In this document: positions 1 through 11,814 of the stretch, in pieces
Layout: every line of letters starts with the position of its first letter
How positions within the stretch are numbered: position 1 is the first letter of the stretch
Source: Emergomyces orientalis
Taxonomy: Eukaryota > Ascomycota > Eurotiomycetes > Onygenales > Ajellomycetaceae
DNA length: 64,000 nt
Reading direction: 5' to 3'
Assembly: GCA_002110485.1 (NCBI GenBank)
Contig: MOWL01000047.1
Span: forward strand, 682,001 to 746,000
Made by a program: the position numbers and the translations under genes
Notes under the pieces: model-generated
Seen by the model: only the letters and a program-made list of their open reading frames with translations
Told to the model about the DNA's origin: nothing
Database searches by the model: none

Positions 1-814
1 CAATTTTGCTAGTTGCAAAATTGCCATATGTTCCCTGTCATTTATCTCCTTGTCCAATTTTAAGAAGCGAAAGGAGATCCTAGAGAGCGCAGGTATTCTT
101 CTCGAAAAGTTTTTGAACTCATTGGGAGGATCCACCGATAAACATCCCGATCTGGTAGTCTATTGACACCCACCCAAGCAGATTACAATAGCCAAATGTC
201 AGAGCTTTGCTGTCGCCATCATTGATGGTATCAGGGCCATTGTTTTTGCCCATTCAACAAATTGACTCGAAATTTGGCGCGATATGCGCGCAAAGTGAGT
301 ATCTGGAAATGGGGATATAATGATTGGCTGGGATTCACCACTATTTACTGAGTAGAGAAACTCAGCGCCACTCTCCCCTTCATCCTCATCGTCCAACCCA
401 AAATAAATTCTTCATCGTTAGCATCCTCAATATCAACATCATCGTCGATATCTTCCTCCTTGATGGAGGTCTGCGCCGTGGCAACGTCACGTTTCCGTCT
501 GCTTAGAGGGTCCTCAACCCCCAGTTCATCTTCCGAATCTTGGATGGCAAGGCGGCGCCTCTTCCTTGGGCGGGACGCAGCCAGAGGATCATAGTCCTCG
601 TCAACACTGCCAGACTTTTCATTTGACTAGGTGCAACAGCCTGTGGCCTCCGGGATGTGAATGGCGTAGGTAAGGAGTATAACTCCACGCCTCCATCTTC
701 ATCTTCTTCTTCTTCCGAGTCTTGCACAACATGGTGCCGCCTCCAGTCTGGACATGCGGCCTCTAGAGGGCTATTACAATCCGCTGTACCCAACCACAGT
801 CTGCCTTCGCTCGG
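1..814 (-). CDS. Partial acidic protein gene, structure unresolved
   Basis: The minus strand reads as coding from about 814 to the window edge but changes frame several times. The first piece (from about 793) contains the acidic run DSEEEEDEDGG. A second frame continues with SVDEDYDPLAASRPRKRRR and an acidic/basic stretch typical of nuclear proteins. A third carries EFLYSVNSGESQ, and the last (about 150 to 1) carries FLKLDKEINDREHMAILQL. Some frame changes can be introns: acceptors ..cctag near 628, ..caatag near 166 and ..ggcag near 807. Others, near 400, look like single-base shifts. No ATG is visible at the 5' end, so an upstream exon or truncation is likely. I do not recognise the family. 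It may be a broken gene or one whose introns I cannot place. Confidence 0.35.
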
Positions 815-1122
815 TCAACACGGGGTTGGCAGGGACCTAGGTGGGCGTTGGGGGCTGGAGAAGTGCACACACCCTCCTCCCGGCCTTCAGCTTGCTCCCT
901 ATTGGATTTAGGGATAACTGGAAAGCACTGCTAGCTCTCGGTGGGAGCGGTTTCCTGACGTCAGGGCGCGTCTGGCGCTTTGCAGTGCGCGCCCTGAGGG
1001 TGAGGAGAGAAGATTGAAAGAGTTTACCTGCGGGAATTTTTCTTCTTAAAATACCAACGTGCGGGTATGGAGTGACTTAATTGTTTGGTTATGATTGTCG
1101 AGTGAAGAGTGGATTATCAGTT

Positions 1123-1170
<48 letters not shown>

Positions 1171-2085
1171 TGAAGCCGAAGCATCTTCTGGTCTCACGCC
1201 TATGTAATACCCTCCCCCCCCCTCCACCCCGGGCTTCCAGTGACACGAGCGCGTCCTTGTCACCCCCCTTTTCCCCGCTTCTTCTCTTCCCTCTTCAACA
1301 TCACCACCATCATCACCACTGCAATTCACATCAGAGCAGCAGCAGCAGCAGTAGTAGTAGTAACATACCTAGGTATTTCACCACGAGCTCGTTCACACCA
1401 CATACTCGGTCAATTTATACCACCACACTCATTTAGTATGGGGAGTTAGTTACCTTAATGGTGTTTGTCTTGTTTGTCTCAGATGTCCTGCGTAACTTCC
1501 CATACTAAATCAGTGCGGTGGTACAGAGTGAACGAGGTCGCACTATTACGACGACTAGTACTACAGCTGCTGCAAAAAGAATCCCCTGCAACCCTCCTCT
1601 CCCGTTTCCTCTCCTCCTTTTTTTTCTTTTTTTCTTCTTTCCTCTCTCTCTTTTGTCTATTCTTCTTCTTTTGCCCTTGCTTATCCAACCTTATATCTGT
1701 GTCCACCTAGCCAGGCCAGGGCTGATATAACGGCTAATCGGGACAAACAGGTTATCACATTCGGCGAAATGCACGCCAGATCTTGCGTGCTCGTCTATCA
1801 TGACATTGGGTCTCCTCCTTGTGAGGGGGGGATTGGAGCAAAATTCAAAAGGCCCAAGATTCAAGCGAGGTCGAAATGACTTTAGTATGACATCCAGGCA
1901 CTCGGACGGTTAGTCAAATGCACCAACTGATAACGAAGTCGTGGGAAAACAACCTTTGAGCAACCAGCAGCCGCCCTGCGACACAGAGTTGCATACGAGC
2001 TTGAATAACGAAGCCATCTCTGAGTCGTCTGAAGCGTTTAGACCTTTTTAAGTTCGATATCTCTCTATATATCACTTACACTGTA
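815..2085. other. Intergenic, simple-sequence rich
   Basis: No convincing gene. It holds the (ATG)15 microsatellite, short CAG/TAG-like runs near 1335-1365 and a T/C-rich stretch around 1610-1680. The short ORFs here encode poly-Asp, poly-His or poly-Ser and are products of the repeats. Confidence 0.5.
1123..1167. repeat. (ATG)15 trinucleotide microsatellite
   Basis: About fifteen uninterrupted ATG units. It reads as poly-Asp in one plus frame and poly-His on the minus strand, neither with coding context. Confidence 0.95.
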
Positions 2086-2282
2086 GCATGAGGGTGCCAA
2101 GACCGACTGGTTCCGATTTCTTCGCGACTGACTTGCACCATAATCTCGACTGTATACCTGCCCTCCTCCTCCTCCTCCGAGTCCTCGCACTCGTTTTCTA
2201 GTTTACCTGCTCGGCAGCATGCCTCCCGGCATGGTATCCTGTTCAGCAAGTGTCTATCTATCGGGTAGCATCTAAGAGGCAA
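2086..2282 (-). CDS. Candidate exon of an unknown gene
   Basis: An open stretch on the minus strand with an acidic segment (ECEDSEEEEEGRYTVEIM) ends exactly at a perfect fungal donor, gtaagt, at about 2085. This suggests a real exon. The sequence before it lacks a clear acceptor, and no partner exon could be placed downstream on the same strand. The acidic run followed by RYTVE recalls the start of a chromodomain, but the rest does not fit that fold, so no function is assigned. Confidence 0.22.
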
Positions 2283-5221
2283 TTGACATGGCCTTTCCCA
2301 ATCATTGCCATCACCTCTGCTGGGCGCGAGAGAAACGTTAAGGATTCGGTATTCCTAGCAACAGTTGAGCCAAGAAGAAAAGCTAATGGAAGAAACATGA
2401 TAGGAACACCATTGGCATATTTCCCCTATAGCTGTTTCCTTCCGGGACCCGGAATCCTAGACTCGGATAGCGATGTTTTTCCGAAGAGTCCCCAAGCATG
2501 TTCTCTCCCAGCTCATAATCTGGGATCAGGTGGGATGAAAACAGTGGCGACTCCATAATAGTATGCCCGGAGTGTAGAGATCTGAAAACCCAAGATAAAA
2601 AGTGACGGCATCGATGAGTAGACAATTTAGTCTTTTGAAGGCTGCAAAAACTCAACAGCCCATTTATTTTTTGCCATCAAGATAAAAGTTACATCGTCCC
2701 AGCGAAATTCTCCTCTATTAACTACAAAGAACGCCCTGGTTTTGCCAGCAACCCTTTTCTGCCCTTTTGTTTATTTTTTTTTTTAGAAAAACTTTAACTT
2801 ACATCTATGGGTCAATCATGCGTAACCGCCAGGCATAGGCATAGGCATGTTAACCAACAAACCGTTTGAGGGGACATTTGTGAATCAGGTTAAAAGCAGA
2901 AAAAGGGCCAATTCGTATCAGACTAATTGAGTACGCGGAAATTTGCCCACTACTATTAATTATTCCTCAAACATTATCTCCGCTAAAATGCCGGAACGAA
3001 CCGAGCGCGTTCATGTTGGTAGATTGACCGAGCTTTTCATGCCCAATGCTAGGATGTTTTTATTATTAATTAGCAACAGTGGCGAAACCCCTGTAGTAGA
3101 TTTACGCCCGGAGATTTGGCGGAAAGTTCTCAGGTTATATTTACACGTGTGTGGTTTATGAAAGCTGATTTATTAACCTAACTACTATTTCATTTTAGAT
3201 TTGTCAACTGAGGAATAAAAATAATAAAAATAATAAAATATTTGCTGCTACTGCATAAATTATTTTTGAAAACGAGGGAGTTTCGGATTCAGGCATTGAA
3301 ACCAAGCCCTTTTTCTAAATAAGATGTGGAGTGACTTAAACTACTCCCATACAACAACACATGCCTTGAATCTGGACACAACCCCATAGAATTCCCCGAT
3401 AACGGTATCTCTTTTTTGCCGTGGCAAATACCCAAATAAATATCGTTAGTTATCTTCCATTTCTTCATGGTCAGTCAGCCTTAAATAATAATAATAATAA
3501 TAATAATAATAATCATAGTTTAAATATGGGGTACATGAGTTTCCACCCGTCTGCAAGTCACTCTTGCTGTTTCCCCGCAAAATCCCGGAGAACCTTGTTA
3601 GAATGAGGACGGGGGCGAGAATTAGCCGGAACAAAAGTGGGGCTTAGGTAATCGGGGGCGAAACCCCGTGACTGGCGTGTGCTGATTGGCTGAGACGGTT
3701 GCCGCTTCGATTTGCTGACCCCGGAGATTGTGAACGGCGAAGAAGAAAAGACAAAAGAGGAATTTTTATTAAAAAAAGCAAAAAAATTAAATTAAATAAA
3801 ATAAACATGGAAGAAGAAGAATGAGGAAAAAAGGATAAAAAGATTGTCGGTCGCCCCTTTGTTAGCAGATCCTTTCCCAGCCCCCTTCAAAAGAAAATGG
3901 AGAGCAAAAAGAAGGAGAACCCCTGCTGGCCTGTCAATATCGACCCACAGTTGGAGTTTGATTAAATTTTTCTTTCTTCCTTTTTCTCTCCCCGCTGGCT
4001 GTGGTTCTTATCGGAATTTTGAGTTCTGCAGTCTGGCGTCTGGGATCAACCAGTGGCCAGCCTAGCCAGAGGGAAGGCTCAAAAAAAAAAAAAAAAAGGA
4101 ATGAAATGAAATGAAACGAGGCAAGAAAAAAAAGAAAAATACCAGGGGCGAGCCCAGCCCAGCAACCCTGGTAACTTGGAAGGCGGTGTACTGGGCATGT
4201 ACCGTGTTAAAGTGACTGTTCGCTGTCCAGGTGTCACTGTACCAGCGCTTAGAATTAACTTAAGGCTGCAGATCCTGAAAGAAAATCTCGGCAAGGAAAA
4301 AAATAAAATAAAAAGTCTCTGGGCCAAGGGGATGCCATTATCATGTTACTAGTTCGTGTTTGGCAGGGTTAGGTGCAGCCTCGGACACCGCCACATCCAC
4401 TTATCCCCTTATCGGAGACCGGAAGAGGAAAAAAACGACGAAGGCAAAAAAAAAAAAAAAAAAAAAGGGTTTGAAAAAAAAGATAACAGATTCTTTTTCT
4501 GCCCGAACGATTACTCCATACATATGGTAAGCTCGGGAGGTGGATATAAACTCCTTGAAGGCGGAGAAGGGGAGAAGATGAGCTATGTATCGAAGTCTTA
4601 TCAGTAATAAGGCAGATAACGACAATTACAACAACAACAATAACTCATAAATTTTCGACCTCTGCGGCAGGTACCAGAATAGACGAATAGGATAAAAATA
4701 GGCGGATCAAGGGGCATCCATTCATTGCCAACCTCTGAATCAACTGGCTGCGGGCTGCTGCAGATGACAATGCCCAGCGGCTGAGTCAGAGCGAGGCAAA
4801 GCCAGCCAAGACAGATGCCCGGCCAGCGTGTCTTATTCTAGAATGCCCAGGTAGATACCAGCAATCCATCATTCATTATTGATTATCAACTGGGTTAATT
4901 GCAATTTAATTCTTCCTCTCGCCGCCACCCTCTGTAGTACCAACGTACTCACTGTACCTAGGTACTCCCGAGGTTAAATGATTGAAGGGCTGGAAAATAG
5001 TTCTGGTTATGTAATCTCCAAACTTACCAACTGGGCTTTAGTTACCATTACAATACAGTGTCCAGCCAACCAGAGCGCCGTATTTGTCAGATTCTGTCAG
5101 GTTAGCGGTATCAAACTTAAATAGTACCGCCATAACCCTTTCTGGTTTAGCCCACAAACTTCGGCCCAAAAAAAAAAAAAAAAAAAAGTTCGAAAAATTT
5201 TAAAAGACACAAATTCTGCCG
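2283..5221. other. Intergenic region upstream of eEF3
   Basis: AT-rich DNA with no supportable gene. It contains poly-A tracts near 4081-4097, 4446-4466 and 5166-5187 and an (AAT)n microsatellite at 3484-3513. A short open stretch at 2383-2655 (minus) has no start, splice or family support. Confidence 0.5.
3484..3513. repeat. (AAT)10 microsatellite
   Basis: About ten consecutive AAT/ATA units; it reads as poly-Asn or poly-Tyr in ORFs that have no other support. Confidence 0.9.
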
Positions 5222-5325
5222 CTTCGTCCTCTTTTTTTCCTCTTCTTCTTTCTTCTTCTTCTTCCCATCTCCACTCACCCTTTTCTCTCTCTCTCTCTTT
5301 TTTTTTAAAAATCTTTTCTTTGTCC
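5222..5325 (+). promoter_or_regulatory. Pyrimidine-rich promoter tract of eEF3
   Basis: A dense CT tract of roughly 100 nt (ctcttttttt, cttcttcttt, ctctctctct runs) lies about 225-330 nt upstream of the eEF3 ATG. CT-rich blocks near the transcription start are common in strongly expressed filamentous-fungal genes. The role is inferred from position and composition. Confidence 0.4.
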
Positions 5326-5549
5326 CGGTCTTGCTGTGATAGACAAAAAAGAAATCTTATAGACGGTTTTCCATCTCGTTCTCATCTTCGCGTTCGCGAG
5401 ACGCTTTTTTCTCGGGCGCTTCCGTCCACACACACAAACAAAAGAACAACCCCCCAAAAAGTCTCTTAATTAATACCCATCTTTCTTTTTTTAATTTTAA
5501 ATCGTTCTTTGTATTTACACACAAAAGTCTTAATATTCCCCCAATCAAA

Positions 5550-8500
5550 ATGCCTGCTGTCGACGTTGCCCCTTCTACCCCAGCCATGTCCGGCAAAGAG
5601 AGCACCAAATCGGTCGCTGTTCTCGAAGAACTCCTCAAGAGCCTCTCCCTCACAAAGACCGCCGATGAGGCCAAGGCTGCTGCTACCAACATTGCTACCC
5701 TTCTAAACGGCCCTGTCGAAGAGCAGGTTCTCCCAGCCAAGTAAGTGAAATGTTTTAAACTCTTGAAAAAAAATAAGAAAGAAAGGAAAAACACAGAAAA
5801 CTAACAGATTTTAGGGCTGTCGAACTGTTGAAGAAGCAGCTCTCAAACAAAAAGGATGCCGGTGCTCGTGAGCGTGCCCTCGATGCCATCCTCGCCATCG
5901 CCCTCCACTCGTCAGTTTCGCCAGCTGTCGAGCCATATTTGGTCACTCTGCTGGCACCAACTCTCGCCGCTGTTGGCGACAAGATGGTCTCAGTAAAAAC
6001 CCTTGCACAGGCTGCTGCTGTTGCCCTTGTCAAGGCCATCAATCCAAATTCCGTCAAGGCTGCTCTGCCCCCCATCATCAACTCTATTCTCTCGGCTCAA
6101 AAATGGCCAGAGAAGATGACCGGCCTGCGGTGCATTGAGGCGCTCGTCGAGACCGCCCCAGCTCAGCTTGCCTACCGTGTCCCAGACCTGATTCCCGTTG
6201 TTTCGGAATCCATGTGGGATACCAAGCCAGAAGTGAAAAAATACGCTTACAGCATCATGGAGAAAGTCTGCGGCTTGATCGTCAACAAAGATATCGAACG
6301 CTTCATTCCCGAGTTGATCAAGTGTATCGCCAAACCTGAGAACGTTCCCGAGACTGTTCACCTGCTTGGTGCCACCACTTTCGTCACTGATGTCCATGAA
6401 CCTACATTGGCCATCATGGTCCCCCTGCTTGACCGTGGTCTTTCTGAGCGGGAAACCGCCATCAAGCGAAAGTCCGCTGTTATCGTCGACAACATGTGTA
6501 AGCTCGTCGAAGACCCACAGATCGTCGCGGCTTTCTTGCCAAAACTCATGCCCGCGCTTGAGAAGAACTACGAAACACTGGCCGATCCTGAAGCCCGTGA
6601 GAAGACCAAGCAAGGTCTCGATACCCTCATCCGTGTTGGTGATGTAAAGGACGGCAAGATCCCCGAGGTGTCAAAGGCAAGCGATATTGACACTGTCACT
6701 ACCATCCTCAAAGATATTCTCCAGGCCAAACAAAAGGCTCAGATCGTCAACTCCGAAGCTTCCATCACATACATTGCTGCTATTGCCGGTCAGCTCATCG
6801 ACGAGAAAGTTGTTGACTTGCCCACCTGGACTGAAAACACTCTGCCTTACATCACCGCAATTACAGGTGAACCGGATGCTAGACCCGTTGCCGAATCTCT
6901 CCGCCTTCGTTCCTCTCCTGGCGCGGCTGACGAGGCTGCGGTTGAGCCCGACGAAGAGGAAGGAGAGGATCTTTGCAACTGCACATTCAACTTGGCCTAC
7001 GGTGCTAAGATCCTCCTCAACCAAACCCACCTGCGCCTCAAGCGTGGCCAACGATATGGTCTTCTCGGCCCCAACGGTTCCGGTAAATCCACCCTCATGC
7101 GCGCCATCAACAACGAGCAAGTTGAAGGTTTCCCCAAGAAGAATGAAGTCAAAACTGTCTTTGTCGAGCACGATCTCGATTCTGCCGATACTGAGCAGAC
7201 CGTCATTGGCTGGACTCAGAAGAAACTTGCTGAAGTTGGTGTTGAGATTACTGTCGAGGCGATTGGGGCTCGTCTTCTCGAGTTCGGTTTCCTCCGCGAA
7301 CAATTTGAAGGCCCCATCACCTCTTTGTCTGGTGGATGGAAGATGAAACTCGCTCTTGCCCGTGCCGTCTTCGAGGAGCCGGATATCCTCTTGCTCGACG
7401 AACCCACCAACCATCTCGACGTGAAGAATGTTGCCTGGCTCGAGGATTACCTGATGAACTCACCTTGCACTTCCATTATCGTCTCTCATGACAGCAAGTT
7501 CTTAAACAATGTCGTCCAACACGTCATCCACTACGAGCGCTTCAAGCTCCGCAGATATCGTGGCAACTTGACCGAATTCGCCAAGCGTTGCCCATCTGCC
7601 CGTTCTTACTTTGAGCTCGAAGCTTCGGAAATGGAATTCAAGTTCCCAGAGCCTGGTTTCCTTGAAGGTGTCAAAACCAAGGCTAAAGCTATTGTTCGTG
7701 TTAACAACATGTCCTTCCAATACCCCGGTACCTCCAAGCCCCAGATTGCGGATATCAGCTTCCAATGTTCGCTGGGGTCCCGTATCGCCGTCATCGGCCC
7801 CAACGGTGCTGGAAAGTCCACTCTGGTCAATGTCTTGACTGGAGAGTTGATTCCCACCAGTGGTGACGTCTACCAGCACGAGAACATCCGTATCGCCTAC
7901 ATCAAACAACACGCTTTCGCCCATATCGATAACCACCTCGACAAAACCCCATCCGAATATATCCAGTGGCGTTTCCAGACTGGTGAAGATCGCGAAACAA
8001 TGGACCGCGCCAACAAGATCGTCACCGACGAGGATGAGAAAGCAATGGACAAAATCTACAAGATCGAAGGTTCCCAACGCCGCGTCATCGGCATCCACTC
8101 CCGCCGCAAGTTCAAAAACTCTTATGAATACGAATGTTCCTTCGCCTTGGGTGAAAACGTCGGCATGAAGAACGAGAAATGGACACCCATGATGACAGCA
8201 GACAACGCCTGGATCCCACGTACCGAGATCCTCGCCTCCCACTCCAAAATGGTTGCCGAGGTTGATCAAAAGGAGGCTCTCGCCAGCGGTCAATTTAGAC
8301 CCCTCGTCCGGAAAGAGATTGAACAACATTGTTCCTTCTTTGGTCTGGATGCTGAACTGGTTTCCCACTCTCGCATGCGTGGTCTTTCCGGTGGTCAGCG
8401 TGTTAAGGTCGTGCTTGCTGCTTGCTCGTGGCAACGCCCTCATCTGATCGTCCTCGATGAACCCACCAACTATCTCGATCGTGATTCTCTTGGTGCCCTG

Positions 8501-8845
8501 TCTAAGGCTTTGAAATCTTTCGAAGGAGGCGTCATTATTATCACTCACAGTCAAGAATTTACCATGGGGCTTACAAGTGAAGTCTGGTCAATGGTTGCAG
8601 ATCCCTCGGACGGCATTGGTCGTATGACCCCGTCCGGGCACAATTGGGTACAGGGTCAAGGTACCGGCCCCCGCCTCACGGAGAAAGACGACGAGGAGGA
8701 GAAGTTTGACGCAATGGGCAACAAGATCGAATCAACCAAGAAGGCAAAGAAACTCACTGCATCTGAGCAGCGGAAGAAGCGCAAAGATAGGATGGCTAGA
8801 CGTAAAAGAGGGGAGGAAGTCGATTCGGATTTAGACGATTTCTAG
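5550..8845 (+). CDS. TEF3: Translation elongation factor 3 (eEF3)
   Basis: Fungus-specific ribosomal ATPase that frees deacylated tRNA from the E site during cytosolic elongation. Exons 5550-5740 and 5815-8845; the 74-nt intron has donor gtaagt, branch ctaac and acceptor ttag. Joining them gives 1073 residues, close to the usual 1040-1070. The N-terminal half is helical HEAT-type repeat. ABC domain 1 has Walker A GPNGSGKS at about 482, signature LSGGWK at 568 and Walker B ILLLDEPTNHLD at 588. ABC domain 2 has Walker A GPNGAGKS at about 725, an inserted chromodomain-like segment around 790-880, LSGGQRVK at 921 and LIVLDEPTNYLD at 941. The C-terminus is the expected Lys/Arg-rich tail. All catalytic motifs are intact. 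The next ATG (5586) is possible, but the first has better context. Confidence 0.97.
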
Positions 8846-9995
8846 ATGATTCGTGAGGAGAAGTCTTAGTTTCTATTTTTCCGCTGGAGGATTTTAATGA
8901 TATGTTCATGCGATTGAGTAATTTTTTTGCTGGTTTAAGGGTGTTATATGGTTAGAAACCGTTGCGTCTGTTTGATATGATAATTTTGCGAATATTTCTG
9001 TTGTCACTCTTATTTTTTTTTTCTTTTCCTTTTCATTCTTTCCTTTTTAAATAGAAAGGTTAGGTTTTACTTATTATAGAAGGCCAATATATGGGGATTT
9101 CTTTTTTAACTCTTGGTTTTTTTCTTCCTTAATTTGCCGATGTAGTACCAACCTTTGTAAGGATTTCATTAAGTTAAGAACAAGCTGAACACCGAACACC
9201 ACGCGCGGCTTATCGTGGTGAGGCTTGGATGCAATGGACTGGAAATTTCACATGACAGCTACCCCTTTTTACTGACAGTTTTTCTAAAATAAAATTTAAA
9301 AAAAAGAAATCAATTCCAAAACGAAGGAAATGGGATTTCGAGGAGGTGTATTATTCGCCTTTCCTGCGATTTATTTCAGTGGTTTCTTTGTCCCTCCACA
9401 TATTCGTACGCTTTATCTTTCGCCATGCGATGCCCGACCGAAGTCTCTTTGTTGGTTTTCTCCCAACAAGGGCATGGTTTCAGGATCATACTCTTCTTGC
9501 TTTTCCTTATATTACTGCCAGCGATGATGTTCACTGTGTTATAGTGCCTTAATCTTTTTGCCACAGTACCCAACAAAATCTGCTCTTTAAGATTGCCTCA
9601 CCTCTTTTATCGCGTGTGTTGGTACTTCTGAAACAACTCATTCTGCATGTGCATCAAACAATTTCAAAAGAAAACTCGTGTTTTTCTTATATATATACAT
9701 GAATTTCCCTTAACATCACTTCAAACATAACCCGATTTCGAGTTGTGGGTTGTCCTGTTTATCGTGTTTCCTCTCAGCGCAAAGAATTTTGCTTCAACTT
9801 TTTTATTTCTAAGCTTCAAGAATTTCTCAATACTCGTGATACATGGATAGTGGCTCAGTGACATCCATGATATTATTGCTCATGATATCTGGCACAATTT
9901 TATTTATCAACGTCTGCAACAAAACCAAAGCAGGCTGCCTTTCAACTTCCTCCAACTAACCTTCAGCTGCTGATTAAACGAGATAAAAGTTCATC
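8846..9995. other. Intergenic: eEF3 3' UTR and downstream promoter
   Basis: AT-rich with T-runs. Overlapping short ORFs at 9330-9552 show no start context, splice sites or family features. I see no RNA gene. Confidence 0.5.
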
Positions 9996-10976
9996 ATGTC
10001 CGCTCCAGGATCCCCGCTTGCGTCATATCCATCTTCTCCGTGCTGGTACCAATTGACAGACAGCGAGCTTGAACAAACCGTCCCCAATGATACTGTTCAA
10101 GCAACACTGCCTCCCACGGAAAGGACCAGGCCAACGGAAGAGAACCATCCCCCAAAGAGCGATCTTTCTCGAAGCAAATACTTCACAGCTATTGAACGAA
10201 ACCCTTCAGTCGCTTCGCAGACAATTCCCGACATTGGCGGATCAAATAGTCGGGTATGGGACTCCCAGAAAGAGGCCACTTTCGAAAATACCATACTAGC
10301 AACACAAACCCTCATGGAGAGCCCAAGACCCATGGATGAAAATCAAACTCTAGAGTCCGATTATTTCCCAAGCAAATACCTTACAGTTACAGAACGACAG
10401 CCCCTAGATACCTCACAGATATTGCCCAACATCGGCAGATCAGAGAGTCTGGCGTTAGATTACCAGAAAGAGGCCATTTTTGAAAATAACATACCAGCAA
10501 CCCAACCTCACACGGAGAAGTTAACCTCCTCAGAGAACTCAAAGCTGAATCCTGGTCGCTCCCAACGCGCGGACTTGGCCGCTGCTGAAATGAGGGCCGC
10601 GGTAGCCTCGCGGGCGATGCATAACAGCCCCTTGTCAGAAGATCCAAAGTTCTACCCCACCAGAGACTTCCAAATGCCCCGTAGGGGAATCTGTGCACAG
10701 ATCGTCCTCCTGCTCATTGCCGTCTTGCCCCTGCTCCTCATCCCAGCTTTCTGTATTGTGGGCTTCGTTGAGCTCTGGATCCCGAAAATCGGTGACGCGC
10801 ACGCTCAGCATCAGCCAACGGCGCTTACTGTTCCTGTAACACAGCTATCGAGAGCGGGAGAAACTAGGACTATGCCGCCTACTAGTGGGCTTACGGAGAG
10901 CACGAAGGTCGTCGATGACCCTGCGATATCTATTTATCCTAGTTGGGTTGAGCCTAAAGGAGGCATTTCACCTTGA
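9996..10976 (+). CDS. Single-pass membrane protein with 66-residue repeats
   Basis: Intronless, 326 residues, family not recognised. The N-terminal 225 residues are hydrophilic and Pro/Ser/Thr/Glu rich and contain an internal tandem repeat with a 66-residue period: SKY starts at residues 60 and 126, with matching QKEA.FEN and ATQ blocks and a partial third copy near 165-195. A strongly hydrophobic segment around residues 233-258 (IVLLLIAVLPLLLIPAFCIV) is a probable transmembrane helix, followed by a Pro/Thr-rich tail of about 70 residues. No signal peptide, so a tail-proximal anchor is likely. The gene at 11815 has the same architecture and orientation, which suggests an ancient tandem pair, although direct similarity is weak. 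Confidence 0.7.
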   Translation: MSAPGSPLASYPSSPCWYQLTDSELEQTVPNDTVQATLPPTERTRPTEENHPPKSDLSRSKYFTAIERNPSVASQTIPDIGGSNSRVWDSQKEATFENTILATQTLMESPRPMDENQTLESDYFPSKYLTVTERQPLDTSQILPNIGRSESLALDYQKEAIFENNIPATQPHTEKLTSSENSKLNPGRSQRADLAAAEMRAAVASRAMHNSPLSEDPKFYPTRDFQMPRRGICAQIVLLLIAVLPLLLIPAFCIVGFVELWIPKIGDAHAQHQPTALTVPVTQLSRAGETRTMPPTSGLTESTKVVDDPAISIYPSWVEPKGGISP

Positions 10977-11814
10977 TTGACACGGAGGTGGGGCAATTAG
11001 GGGCTAAACTCGTTTGGGATAGTTACTGATAATTGGGGCTGGAGGAAGCACGGTGGTAAATATTTTGTTCCTCTTTTTTTTGCTCATGGCAGTTCGTGAA
11101 ATGAAATGTAATCGCTTGAGCTAACATTGTTCATCACAATATCATTTTGCTTTTTGTTCGAATTCCCCGAGACGCTCTATTATTTCGAATTATACCTTCA
11201 TGATGTTCAACAACGTCACTGCTGCGATTTTGGCTGAATGAACAAATGCATTTAGAAAGACAAATTCACAGTATCAAACATTTCATTGCTTACTGGCGGT
11301 TATATTACATTCACGGATATTCCCCTGCTTGGTTTTCTTTCTATTGCGGTGTTTGGAGGTACAGCGCGATGCCCTATTAACTCGGAGTGCAATTTGGTGG
11401 ATACTTCTGAGGCATGTCATTCCATCTATACCAGTCTCTTGTTGCCTTACTTTCTCAAATAACTTTCTCCGTCCTTTCATATTTCAATATTTGTGGTACT
11501 GTTTGATTTGTCAAGCAGAGCTTACTTTCATAGCAATCACGATTTGGTCACCTTCTCCCACTATAAAGGGAATATCACGTTGTTACATTGCAAAGCGCTT
11601 CTGCTTTTTTTGTGGCACGGGGTAAGGCTTGAGAATTCGTTTTTCCAAAACTGCTCAACTGGCGGCAATATACTATCGAAAAATTTACAGCGTAGTTTAA
11701 CCCCCAAGAACGAAATAGGGTTCTAATAATACTCTAAGCCCTTGTTCCAGGACGCATATTCTTACGTTGAGCCACCCCTTTCAACTTATCCCTTACTCCA
11801 CTGGCCCGAAAGTG
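10977..11814. other. Intergenic between the two membrane-protein genes
   Basis: AT-rich sequence. ORFs at 11283-11726 on both strands overlap each other and show no splice or family support. Confidence 0.5.

Noticed and set aside
1095..1436. ORF with poly-Asp and poly-Ser
   Set aside because: Product of the (ATG)n and CAG/TAG repeats; no splice sites, start context or family features.
7502..8554. 350-residue minus-strand ORF opposite eEF3
   Set aside because: Shadow of the biased codon use in eEF3; no independent features.
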